A stretch of 64,000 bases of DNA from Pseudomonadota bacterium (GTDB taxonomy: Bacteria; Desulfobacterota; Desulfobacteria; Desulfobacterales; JAHIVH01): NCBI GenBank assembly GCA_018816735.1, contig JAHIVH010000003.1:54246-118245 (forward strand). Direction: 5' to 3'. Position numbers and translations under genes: made by a program. The notes under the pieces are model-generated. The model saw only the letters and a list, made by a program, of their open reading frames with translations, did no database searches and had not been told where the DNA came from. Below are positions 16,164 through 25,499 of the stretch, piece after piece (positions within the stretch are counted from its first letter, which is position 1; every line of letters begins with the position of its first letter).

Positions 16164-18200
16164 TCAGCTGGCCATGGGGAAATCACTCTTTTTGTAGCAG
16201 ATGACGCCACATTTAAGGCAACGTTCCGCTTCTTTTCTGGCCATATCCTCCGTAAATCCCAATTCAATTTCAACAGCATCGGATTCCTCTGCGAGTGGCA
16301 TAATCTGACGTGGCGCAGGTTTAACATTCTCAAGATGATCCACATTCTGAACGATCGTCTGGGATCCGATAACATTTTCGTGGACAAACAATTCAATTTT
16401 ATAAATCGCCTGATGAATCGTCGCAGCCGCACGCCGTCCTGAACCAATGGCCCGTATAGCCGCGCTGAAATCGGTAATCACGTCTTCCTGCGACAGCAGT
16501 CCCTTTTCCTGACCATTCGTAAAAGGCTTTTTATAATTCTCAAATGCCTGCCATGTATCATCCGTTTGGCTGCCATTCCCTGAATCTGCATCTTTCTCAG
16601 CTTCCGGTTTCATGAAAATCAATTCCGGAAAACGACCTGCCGCCATAAAAATAGCGCCTGTCGGAACAATTTCTTTCTTCTGTGAACGCAGATCCATGTA
16701 CTCAACTTCTTTCAGGTGATCTCCTTTACCCAAAAGGCGGGTGATACCCGAATTTAAAATAACGGTTGCACCGGATTCTTTCATCGTTTTCAGAAGGGTT
16801 AAATCAAGACCGCTTTCACGGATAAAAACCGTAATTTTTGATGCCCCCAGGCTTTTGCAGTTTTTAATGGCATCTATAACAAGTTCCCCACCACCCACAA
16901 TGACCGCGCCGGATTTCATATCAAGCATATTGGGATTGATCAGATTGCGGTTCAGGTCGATCATTAAAAACATTCCCGGCACAAGCGATTCAACCACTTT
17001 ACCTGCACTCCGTGCCAACCGGTTGTCCCACCCGCCTGAAGCGGTAAAAACCGACTCATATCCCTGATTCAGTAAAGAGGAAATGGTAAAATCCTTTCCC
17101 AGACTTTTATTGGTCTGCGCGGTGACCCCCATGTCAAGAACACCTTCAATATCCCAGTCCAGAACATGCAAAGGCAATCTGTTTCTGGCAATAGCGCTCC
17201 TTAAAAGTCCCCCGAGTTTATCTGTGGCTTCAAAAATTGTAGGCGAATGTCCGAGACGTGCTGAAAAAAACGCCGTAGACAACCCTTCGACACCACCACC
17301 AATAACAGCAATCTTGCGACCGGTTTCAGGCGCCTTGAACGGTTGGGACCGTTTTCCATTCTCATATTCATAATCCGCAGCATATCGTTTCAGGAAATTG
17401 ATGGCCACCGGCTCATCAACAAGCTGCCTCCTGCAGTCCTGTTCACACGGCCGGGGACAGATTCTTCCGATAACCGTGGGAAATGGATTTCGCTCTTTTA
17501 TGACTTGAACAGCTTTGCTGTAGTCACCCATCGAAATGTGTTGAATGTATTCGCGAATGTCAATTCCTGCCGGGCAGGCTCTCTGACAGGGAGTCGTGCA
17601 ATTATTGGTCGTGTATTCACGGATGATTCGCCTTGTAACCGAAGAAAGATTGATGATACTTTTGGGGCAGGCTTTTTCACATGCGCCACAACCGATACAT
17701 CTGGTTTTATCCACCTTGGGAAGCCCATCCGGTCCCATGGAAAGCGCACCGAATTTACAGGCTTTAACGCAACTTCCCAAACCCAGGCAGCCGATATGGC
17801 AGACTTTCACCCCTCCACTGATCAGGGAAGCCGCGCGGCAATCGGTCAAACCATTGTAAATATATTTTGTTTCCGCTTCCTCATTATTATACGTGCAGCC
17901 GGGAAAAGCAAAATCCGGTTCTTTGGCTTCCACACTGACACCTAATATGGCAGCAATCATTCCTGCCAGGTCGTCACCACCAGCCACGCAGGAATCCGGA
18001 GACGCTTTTCCTTTAGCAATGGCTTCAGCATTGGCCGAACACCCCGGAAGTCCACAACCGCCGCAATTGGCGCCAGGAAGTGCACCTTCAATCTTCTCCA
18101 CCAGAGGATCAACGTAAACATAAAAAATTTTTGAGGCAAATGCCAGCACTATACCGATAATAACCCCCAGGCCTCCCATTAGAAAAAGCGCTTGTATCAT
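16164..18200 (-). CDS. RnfB-GltD fusion: membrane-anchored iron-sulfur flavoprotein
   Basis: The 678-residue protein joins two known modules. Residues 1-25 are a hydrophobic anchor, followed by the RnfB four-Cys cluster site (Cys46, Cys49, Cys54, Cys71 in NCGGCGLPGC), then two ferredoxin-like [4Fe-4S] motifs (CHIGCLGLGSC, CIGCGACEKAC). From about residue 200 it is a GltD-type pyridine nucleotide oxidoreductase: CQRACPAGIDIREYI, ICPRPCEQDC, FAD loop IGGGVEG, NAD(P) loop VIVGGGE. Likely role: electron transfer between ferredoxin and NAD(P)H or a membrane carrier, with substrate unknown. The frame opens at 18239, but the start at 18200 has AGGAG upstream and begins like RnfB. No other Rnf subunits are nearby. 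It lies between cooC and fdhA. Confidence 0.85.
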   Translation of the reverse strand: MIQALFLMGGLGVIIGIVLAFASKIFYVYVDPLVEKIEGALPGANCGGCGLPGCSANAEAIAKGKASPDSCVAGGDDLAGMIAAILGVSVEAKEPDFAFPGCTYNNEEAETKYIYNGLTDCRAASLISGGVKVCHIGCLGLGSCVKACKFGALSMGPDGLPKVDKTRCIGCGACEKACPKSIINLSSVTRRIIREYTTNNCTTPCQRACPAGIDIREYIQHISMGDYSKAVQVIKERNPFPTVIGRICPRPCEQDCRRQLVDEPVAINFLKRYAADYEYENGKRSQPFKAPETGRKIAVIGGGVEGLSTAFFSARLGHSPTIFEATDKLGGLLRSAIARNRLPLHVLDWDIEGVLDMGVTAQTNKSLGKDFTISSLLNQGYESVFTASGGWDNRLARSAGKVVESLVPGMFLMIDLNRNLINPNMLDMKSGAVIVGGGELVIDAIKNCKSLGASKITVFIRESGLDLTLLKTMKESGATVILNSGITRLLGKGDHLKEVEYMDLRSQKKEIVPTGAIFMAAGRFPELIFMKPEAEKDADSGNGSQTDDTWQAFENYKKPFTNGQEKGLLSQEDVITDFSAAIRAIGSGRRAAATIHQAIYKIELFVHENVIGSQTIVQNVDHLENVKPAPRQIMPLAEESDAVEIELGFTEDMARKEAERCLKCGVICYKKSDFPMAS

Positions 18201-18221
18201 TTTTTTATAACTCCTGTTTAG

Positions 18222-18239
18222 GATCAATATCATTATCAT
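18222..18239 (-). promoter_or_regulatory. possible Fur-like box upstream of the RnfB-GltD gene
   Basis: GATAATGATATTGATCC on the minus strand resembles tandem GATAAT hexamers of Fur boxes, placed 22-40 bases upstream of the chosen start of an iron-rich protein. The match is only partial. Confidence 0.25.
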
Positions 18240-18391
18240 TAAGGGTTATCATTCCATAGCCGATGTTCAGGCTATGACAAACCCATTTTTCCACTCTGCG
18301 TATTGTTACGCCACATGCAAAAAAATTGTATATTAATTACAACTATTGAAAAATGTCAACACTATCAAACAGTAAAATATATTTTCTCGCA

Positions 18392-18420
18392 TTGACAAAT
18401 TTACAGACTTTCGGTAATCA
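18392..18420 (+). promoter_or_regulatory. candidate promoter and overlapping palindrome upstream of fdhA
   Basis: A perfect -35 TTGACA (18392-18397) is followed by a weak -10 (GGTAAT at 15-base or TAATCA at 17-base spacing). A perfect palindrome GTAATC-AAAAA-GATTAC spans 18414-18430, over the -10 region and 42 bases before the start codon, a typical repressor position. Confidence 0.4.
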
Positions 18421-18471
18421 AAAAGATTACGTCATGAATAAGCATATTGATCTGAAGGAGAAAAGGACAAG

Positions 18472-21231
18472 ATGGGTGAGCAAAATAAAATCATTATTAA
18501 CAATAATGAATTGTCATTTAAATCTGGAGAAACGATTCTTGAAGTCGCTAAAAGATATAACATTGACCTTCCCACGTTATGTCACTTAAAGGGTTCTGTT
18601 CCAACCGGTAGATGTGGCATCTGTGTTGTAGAAATACAGGGAATGGATAACCTTAGGGCTGCTTGCGCCACAAAAGCCGAAAATAGCATGATTGTTTTCA
18701 CAGAATCAAAAGCTGTTGTGGATACCCGGAAAAAAGTCATCAAGGAATTTCTGTCCATGGGGAATCATAACTGTGCGGTCAGCAGACCTTCAGGCAATGA
18801 CTGGACCCACTTTCAGATGAAAGTCCAGGCCGATGACAATAGTGCGGAATTATGCCCGGCATGGGGGGATTGCAGGCTTCAGGATCTTGCATACAGGTAT
18901 CAGGTCACAGGTGAAAAACCTGCTGCTCCTTATCAAACAGATCCTATGGAGATCGTTAATCCCTTTATCATCCGGGATTCGTCCAGATGTATTCTATGTG
19001 GAAAATGTGTGAAAGCCTGCAGGGAAATTCAGGTAAATGACGCCATTGACTTTGACAATGCGGATGCGCCGAAGAAAATTATCGCCGGAGACAACAAACC
19101 TCTGAAAGACTCTGAATGTGTGTTCTGTGGCGAGTGTATCCAGGCCTGCCCGGTCGGCGCGCTTGTTGAAAAGGATGCACGCTTTGATCGGGGCTGGCAG
19201 GAAAAGAAAATAAAAACCACCTGCACTTACTGCGGTGTGGGATGCCAGATATATCTTCATGTTAAAGACAATATAATTACCAGGGTCACAGGTGTGGAAG
19301 GGGTTGCACCCAACTACGGCAGCCTCTGTGTAAAAGGACGATTCGGGTTTAACTTTGTATCATCACCCGAAAGGCTTACAAAACCACTTATCAAAGAAAA
19401 TGGAAAACTGAGAGAGGCTGAATGGGACGAAGCACTTGATCTTGTGGCAAGCAAATTGTCCCAGATCAAAAAAGATCACGGCCCAGACAGCATTGGCGTG
19501 CTTACCTCTGCCAGAATGTCAAATGAGGACAATTATATCGCTCAGAAATTTGCAAGAGCAGTGCTCAAGACAAACAACATTGATCACTGCGCCCGCCTCT
19601 GACATAGCTCCACCGTAGCCGGTCTGGCTGCCGCATTTGGAAGTGGCGCAATGACAAATACCATCGGAGACATTGAAACCGCTGACATGATTCTTGTTAC
19701 AGGATCAAACACAACGGAAAACCATCCGGTATTATCCTCTTTTGTAAAAAGAGCCGTTAAATTCCGCAGTGCAAAACTGGTGGTTGTGGATCCCAGGAAA
19801 ATCAAGCTGGTGGAATATGCGGACAAATGGATTCGCCAGGCTGTGGGTACAGATGTGGTCTGGATAAACGGACTGATGCATGTCATCATCAAAGAAGCTC
19901 TCTTTAATAAAACCTTTGTGAACGACAGAACTGAAGGTTTTGAAGAACTGAAAAAAACAGTCGAAAAATTTACCCCTGAGCATGTGGAAAAAATAACGGG
20001 TATCGCCAAAGAAGATATTATTGAAATCGCGCGGATGTATGCCACGGCCAAAGCCGCAAGCATTCTATACTGCATGGGCATTACGCAGCATATTTGCGGT
20101 ACGGACAACGTCAAATCATTGGCCAACCTCTCCATGCTATGTGGCCATATGGGAAAACCCGGTACCGGTGTGAACCCGCTAAGAGGTCAGAATAACGTTC
20201 AAGGTGCCTGTGATATGGGCGGTTTGCCGGTTGTTTTTACAGCGTACCAGCCTGTCTCCAACCCGGATGCCGTTAAAAAAATGGAGAACGCCTGGGGCGT
20301 AACCGGAATATCCACCTCTCCCGGACTCACAGCAACAGAGATGATTCCCAAAGCCCATGATGGCATCATCAAATCGCTTTATATTATTGGAGAAAATCCG
20401 CTTGTGTCTGATCCGGATTTGAACCATGCGGAAAAATGTTTTGAAGACCTTGAATTTCTTGTGGTCCAGGATCTGTTCTTAACTGAAACCGCCCAAAAGG
20501 CGGATGTGGTCCTACCCTCAACATGTTTTGCCGAAAAAGACGGCACATTCTCAAATACGGAAAGACGGGTCCAGCGTGTCCGGAAGGCTGTGGAAGGCCC
20601 TGGCGATGCAAAAATCGATTGGGCGATTACGTGCGATATTGCAAGCAGAATGGGATATCCCATGTCTTACAATTCCAGTGAAGACATTTTTGAAGAAATC
20701 CGGATAGTAACGCCATCGTATGCCGGTATCACATATGATCGTATCGATAAAACAGGGATTCATTGGCCCTGCCCGTCAATAGATCATCCTGGTACGCCCA
20801 TACTTCATTCCGCCCAGTTTACAAGGGGGAAGGGACTGTTCCACGCCATTGATTTCATCCCGCCTGCTGAAGAACCCGATAATGAATATCCGTTAAACCT
20901 GACCACCGGGCGTGTGATTTACCAATACCATACAGGCACAATGACTAGAAAAACAGAAGGATTGAACGAACGTGCACCTGAAAGTTTTGTTGAAATTACC
21001 CAAAAAGATGCAGACAAATACAATGTGAAAAACGGGAAAAAAGTTAGAGTCATTTCAAGACGAGGTGAAATCGAAGTCATTGTTCAAATATCCCCCAAGG
21101 CAGTTGATGGCACTGTGTTTATTCCGTTCCATTATGCGGAAGCCGCAGCAAACAGACTGACAAACGGACGGTTGGACCCGATTGCCAAAATACCTGAATA
21201 CAAGGTTTGTGCTGTAAAACTGGCAAGCTGA
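18472..21231 (+). CDS. fdhA: selenocysteine-containing formate dehydrogenase catalytic subunit
   Basis: The gene reads through an in-frame TGA at 19600-19602; both halves share one frame and make a 919-residue protein with selenocysteine at position 377 in the motif HCARL-U-HSS. Domains in order: [2Fe-2S] domain (Cys37, 48, 51, 65), a His/Cys cluster, two ferredoxin motifs (CILCGKCVKAC, CVFCGECIQAC), the [4Fe-4S] motif CTYCGVGC, then the bis-MGD molybdenum/tungsten domain and its C-terminal barrel (FHYAEAAANRLT). It interconverts CO2 and formate and supplies formate to fhs. The architecture with no signal peptide is that of cytoplasmic NAD(P)H- or ferredoxin-linked enzymes. An AAGGAG site precedes ATG 18472. 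Gene callers that stop at TGA will split it. Confidence 0.95.
19600..19631 (+). promoter_or_regulatory. bacterial SECIS element of fdhA
   Basis: The UGA at 19600-19602 is followed after 12 bases by a 6-bp stem (19615-19620 with 19626-19631) enclosing the loop GGTCT; the loop and its closing G give the GGTCTG hexamer also present in the E. coli fdhF SECIS. The loop starts 18 bases after the UGA, the usual spacing for SelB recognition. Confidence 0.88.
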
Positions 21232-21267
21232 TTATTTGTTTTTACCAAAACGATAGCATTATACATG

Positions 21268-21300
21268 AACCCTGTGGCAAAATCGTGCCACAGGGTTCTT
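21268..21300 (+). terminator. rho-independent terminator after fdhA
   Basis: A perfect 12-bp stem (21268-21279 with 21286-21297), 6-base loop, then CTTTCTT. It ends the fdhA transcript 36 bases past its stop. Confidence 0.88.
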
Positions 21301-21323
21301 TCTTATGAGCGGAACGGCATTTA

Positions 21324-21932
21324 ATGGCTAATAAAATCCCCAAATCGATGTTCAGCAAATGGCTGATAGACATGAACAATCTAAAAGCCGATAGTTTTCA
21401 TCAGTGGATTTTTTATCCAGGCATGCTGTTTGGCAGCATGGATACCTGGTGGGGAAAAACCGGTAACCGCTCAGGTCCTCATGAAGGCCTGGATATTTGC
21501 TATTATGAAGACCTCAAAGGGAAAATGCATCGGATTGGTCCGACAACGAAAATAGCTGCCATGTATCACGGCATCGTCTACAACATAAGCGATGATGATT
21601 TTATCGGTCAATCGATTTACGTCATTCATCCTCAATTTAAAAATTGCAGCGGCGATACGCTCTGCACTGTCTATGCGCACGCAAGGGCCTATGAAGGCAT
21701 TCTTGAAGGAACGGCGATCCATGTCTCAGATATCATTGCCGAAGTTGCTGATTTCAGAAAAGCCGGTTCATCTATGACCGATCATCTGCACCTGTCCATG
21801 GCCTATCTTCCAGCCCAGATATCCAAGACGAATATGAACTGGAAAACCATGGCAAATCCTGATATGGTAACTCTTTTAAATCCATTAGACTATATCGAGT
21901 GCAGATATAATCTCAAAGCGTATAGAAAGTAA
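21324..21932 (+). CDS. M23/LytM-like metallopeptidase-fold protein without signal peptide
   Basis: The 202-residue protein holds the two zinc-ligand motifs of the M23 (LytM) fold: HxxxD in GPHEGLDI (near residues 53-60) and HxH in DHLHLSM (near 151-157), with a VYAHA strand between them (AHAR). M23 enzymes usually cleave peptidoglycan cross-links outside the cytoplasmic membrane, yet the N-terminus (MANKIPKSMFSKWL) is not a convincing signal peptide. It follows the fdhA terminator and precedes an RACo-like ATPase by 58 bases, which is an unexpected neighbour for a cell-wall enzyme; the fold may be used for another purpose. Fold call is moderate, function uncertain. Confidence 0.6.
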   Translation: MANKIPKSMFSKWLIDMNNLKADSFHQWIFYPGMLFGSMDTWWGKTGNRSGPHEGLDICYYEDLKGKMHRIGPTTKIAAMYHGIVYNISDDDFIGQSIYVIHPQFKNCSGDTLCTVYAHARAYEGILEGTAIHVSDIIAEVADFRKAGSSMTDHLHLSMAYLPAQISKTNMNWKTMANPDMVTLLNPLDYIECRYNLKAYRK

Positions 21933-21990
21933 TGCATCCGAATATTTAAAAGAAAAATTATCCTTATCCTGCTATCAAAGGTTTAAGATC

Positions 21991-23553
21991 ATGATCCAAA
22001 CCTCACCAAAAAAAATAGACTGTTGGGTTCTTTCTGTCAAACTGCAAAAACCATCTCTAAAAGATAATACGGGAGACACGGACAGACTGAAAACCAGCCT
22101 GTCAAAAATCCTGCATACCAATTCCATTCATATGGATCTTTCCCTGATGAAGGAAGTCCCCCAACTTTTAAGAAAATGGGATTATCATGTTCAATGCATT
22201 CTATTTAAAGACTCTTCCGGATGGATCATTTCCGGCCTCACCCATACAGCCGAAAAAAAACCAATAACAGGTCTTGCCTTGGACCTGGGAACAACAAGGG
22301 TTGTCATGCGACTCATCGATCTTTGTTCAAAAAAAGTATTGGCAGAATCCTCTTTTGATAATCCCCAGATTAAAATAGGCCCGGATATTTTAAGCCGAAT
22401 TCATTATACATCAAGCAAAGAAGGCCTTGGCGAACTGACCCGTCTCATCATAGACGGTTGCAACACGGAGATAAACCACATTTGTAACTCATGCAGGATA
22501 AGCCCTGAAGATATCTTCATCGTCTCTGTTGCAGGTAATACAGCAATGACTCATCTTTTTATGGGTCTTGATCCGTATTGGATTATCAGAGAGCCCTATA
22601 TTCCTGTTGTTAACAGACCAGGTGTTCTAAAGGCTTCTGAAGTGGGGATTGACGTCTACAAATATGCCAGAATATTTATCTTCCCCAATATTGGCAGCTA
22701 TTTTGGAGGAGATTTAATATCAGGCATTCTCTATTCCGGAATGCATAAAAATGAAGAGACATCTATTCTTGTGGACGTCGGAACAAATGCGGAAGTGGTT
22801 CTGGGGAATAAGAGCTGGCTGATTGCCTGTGCAGGCGCAGCAGGTCCTGCCCTTGAAGGGGGTGTCACTAAAATGGGCATGATGGCTGGTCCTGGCGTGA
22901 TAGACAAAGTTCGCATTGATCCTGATAGTATTCAATTTGAAATTCATACGATTGACAATAGACCGGCCCTTGGCATATGCGGATCAGGTCTTATCGATCT
23001 CGTATCCCAGTTATTTCTGGCAGGATTTGTAGATGTAAGAGGCAAATTCGTACCTGATGCCTGCGAAGAAAAATTAATCGAGCAAGATGGAATACAATGC
23101 CTGATCATTGTGCCTGCCCATGAATCAGGCACAAAAAAGGATATCGTTTTCAGCCAGGTGGATCTGGATCTTTTTGTCAGTTCAAAAGCGGCCATGTATA
23201 CCATACTAAACACCATCACATCATCTGTGGGAATAGAATTCAAAGACCTTTCGACTTTCTATGTCGCAGGGACATTCGGTTCATTCATCGACCCTGTATC
23301 GGCCATTAATATCGGCATGATGCCGGATATCCCGTTAGAAAAATATAAAGTTCTTGGTAACAGTTCACTTGGAGGCGCATCACTCATACTGACCCATCCG
23401 GAAATGATTGATGAAGCAGATAAAATTCAAAACTGCATCACATATCTGGAGCTGAACGTCAACCAGGAGTTCATGATCAGGTTCAGCGGTGCAAAATTTT
23501 TCCCAAATACAGACGCGTCACTCTTCCCTTCGGTGAAAGTATGGCAAGAATAG
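21991..23553 (+). CDS. RACo-like ASKHA ATPase lacking the ferredoxin domain
   Basis: This 520-residue protein aligns by eye with acsV from the linker onward: an N-terminal ~95-residue segment like the RACo linker, then the ASKHA (DUF4445) ATPase with ALDLGTTRVVMRLIDL, GNTAMTHLFMGL, GSYFGGDLI, DVGTNAEVVLG, PALEGGV and GICGSGLIDL. The [2Fe-2S] domain that feeds electrons in RACo is absent, not degraded: no Cys-rich lead is present in frame. It may therefore activate a corrinoid protein using an electron donor supplied in trans, or activate another corrinoid enzyme. It lies downstream of the M23-like gene and converges with a histidine kinase gene. Confidence 0.8.
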   Translation: MIQTSPKKIDCWVLSVKLQKPSLKDNTGDTDRLKTSLSKILHTNSIHMDLSLMKEVPQLLRKWDYHVQCILFKDSSGWIISGLTHTAEKKPITGLALDLGTTRVVMRLIDLCSKKVLAESSFDNPQIKIGPDILSRIHYTSSKEGLGELTRLIIDGCNTEINHICNSCRISPEDIFIVSVAGNTAMTHLFMGLDPYWIIREPYIPVVNRPGVLKASEVGIDVYKYARIFIFPNIGSYFGGDLISGILYSGMHKNEETSILVDVGTNAEVVLGNKSWLIACAGAAGPALEGGVTKMGMMAGPGVIDKVRIDPDSIQFEIHTIDNRPALGICGSGLIDLVSQLFLAGFVDVRGKFVPDACEEKLIEQDGIQCLIIVPAHESGTKKDIVFSQVDLDLFVSSKAAMYTILNTITSSVGIEFKDLSTFYVAGTFGSFIDPVSAINIGMMPDIPLEKYKVLGNSSLGGASLILTHPEMIDEADKIQNCITYLELNVNQEFMIRFSGAKFFPNTDASLFPSVKVWQE

Positions 23554-23648
23554 TAATTAAGAAGTGTTTGATCGATAAAAAGTATGGGGAAAAGCCTTTT
23601 TAAAAAATTCACAAGATGGGCTGTTACGCCGATATCTGCCAATACCCT

Positions 23649-25325
23649 TTAAAACGAGGCTCTTTCCTGGGGTTCTTCTTTCATGATTTTTCTGATTTTC
23701 TCTGATAGCTGGCCTAAACTGAAAGGTTTCTGAATGATATAGACTTTTTTTTCACTAATCTGATGAGTGTCGCCCTCTCTGTATCCATCTATCAGGAGAA
23801 CCGGCACAAGAGGATTTATCTTTTTAAAACGAATCAGTACGTCATCACCTGTCATGTCCGGAAGCGTGATGTCTATCATCACGATCTTTATTTTTTTGAC
23901 ATTTTGCACAAACTTTTCATATGCGTCATTGATACTTCTTACCGATATGACACGATATCCCAACTCCGTCAAAAGTGATTCGCAGACGTCTATCATCAAT
24001 TCATCGTCATTTACCAGAAGAATGGTATTCAGGTCTATGCTGGTTTTCCCGGAAAAATATGCATAAGATGTCTCATTTTCATCAGGATAAGCTGAAAGAA
24101 AAATATTGAAAGCAGCACCTTTTCCTTTCTCGCTTTCGACCTTTATCATTCCCCCATGATTTCTGACAATACCGAATACAGATGCCAGCCCCAAACCATT
24201 CCCCTGGCCAAGGTCTTTTGTTGTGAAAAAAGGATCAAATATTCTTTTTTGGGTAGCCATATCCATCCCGATACCTGTGTCTTTTATTGAAATATTAATA
24301 TATCTGCCGGGTGTTAAATTGTATGGATTGACAAATGCATCGTCCAGAAAAACATTTCGTGTCTTGATAAACAGCTCACCACCCTGAGGCATGGCCTGAT
24401 CAGCATTCATATATAGACTGAGAAGGACTTGCTCAACAGCCCCTTGACCAATGTCAACCGGCCAGATATTTTTCTCCAGTTCCGTATGGACAGCAATATT
24501 TTTTTTACTTCGACTAAAAAAATATGATGTGTTCTCGATCACGTTATTTATATTTAACGGATTGGCAGCATTGGTTTTTGTTTTGGCAAACCCTAACAAC
24601 TGCTGAATAAGATGCGCGCCTCGCTCAATAAGTTCTTCCACTTTTTTTAATCGCTTAAACGTTAACGTGTCCGTATCAACTTTGAGAAGTATCAGTGAAA
24701 TATTGCCCTGCATACCCATTAATATATTGTTGAAATCATGAGCAACGCCCCCTGCAAGTGTTGCAATCGCCTCTAATCTTTGAGATTGCTGGAGTTGATC
24801 AATTAGAAGTGCTCTTTCCATTTCTTTTTGTTTTCGATCTGTAATGTCCCTGCCTATCCCGCAGAATCCAATAAGGTTCCCATTTTTATTTTTCTTAAGT
24901 GACGCTGAAATCTCCAGATTTTTGGCGGTTCCATCTTTAGTGACAATACTATAATCGGTAATTTTAAAGGGTTTGCCTGTCCTGAATACTTCATTAAAGT
25001 CCCTGAACATCTGTAAAGCAATTTCATTTGTTGTATAGGAACGGTTGTTCATACCCATTAACTCATCGCGAGAGTATCCGAAAACTTTGCAGATCTGATC
25101 ATTGAAAAATGTAAAATTACCCGCAAGATCAACCTCAAAATAAAATTCTTCCATATTATCTAGTATGGTTTTATATTTATCTTCCCGGCTTTCGGCATGA
25201 TGCTCGTCTTCTTTTTGCTGATCGATGATAGCATTTAAGTTTTTAATTTGCTTTTTTAGATCTGCAACTTCATTGATCAGGTCTTCTTTTGTTTTTTCAC
25301 TAATATTCATGGTCATTGTTGCCAT
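23649..25325 (-). CDS. PAS sensor histidine kinase with C-terminal receiver
   Basis: The 558-residue protein starts with a coiled coil (about 10-45), has a PAS domain (about 50-170), a HisKA domain with the phospho-His in GGVAHDFNN near residue 196, a HATPase domain (DTGIGMD, GLGLASVFGIV) and a receiver domain from about 430 (ILLVNDDE, phospho-Asp in MIDITLPDM). No membrane segment or signal peptide is visible, so it senses something in the cytoplasm. This layout is common in Desulfobacterota. The receiver has NDDE where most have DDE, which keeps the acidic pair. It converges with the RACo-like gene; signal and output are unknown. Confidence 0.88.
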   Translation of the reverse strand: MATMTMNISEKTKEDLINEVADLKKQIKNLNAIIDQQKEDEHHAESREDKYKTILDNMEEFYFEVDLAGNFTFFNDQICKVFGYSRDELMGMNNRSYTTNEIALQMFRDFNEVFRTGKPFKITDYSIVTKDGTAKNLEISASLKKNKNGNLIGFCGIGRDITDRKQKEMERALLIDQLQQSQRLEAIATLAGGVAHDFNNILMGMQGNISLILLKVDTDTLTFKRLKKVEELIERGAHLIQQLLGFAKTKTNAANPLNINNVIENTSYFFSRSKKNIAVHTELEKNIWPVDIGQGAVEQVLLSLYMNADQAMPQGGELFIKTRNVFLDDAFVNPYNLTPGRYINISIKDTGIGMDMATQKRIFDPFFTTKDLGQGNGLGLASVFGIVRNHGGMIKVESEKGKGAAFNIFLSAYPDENETSYAYFSGKTSIDLNTILLVNDDELMIDVCESLLTELGYRVISVRSINDAYEKFVQNVKKIKIVMIDITLPDMTGDDVLIRFKKINPLVPVLLIDGYREGDTHQISEKKVYIIQKPFSLGQLSEKIRKIMKEEPQERASF

Positions 25326-25499
25326 TCACTGTCAGTTATTTTCAAAGCAATAATTCATTTTATTTATGTGTTTCATTTGCGATAGCCTATATGTTTAACG
25401 AATTCAACGAGCAGTGGCAAGACAAATATTTTACTATATATTCACCATATTACTTTATATCTTTTTACAAACCCGGTAAGGTAGACTTTAAAAAAAGGA

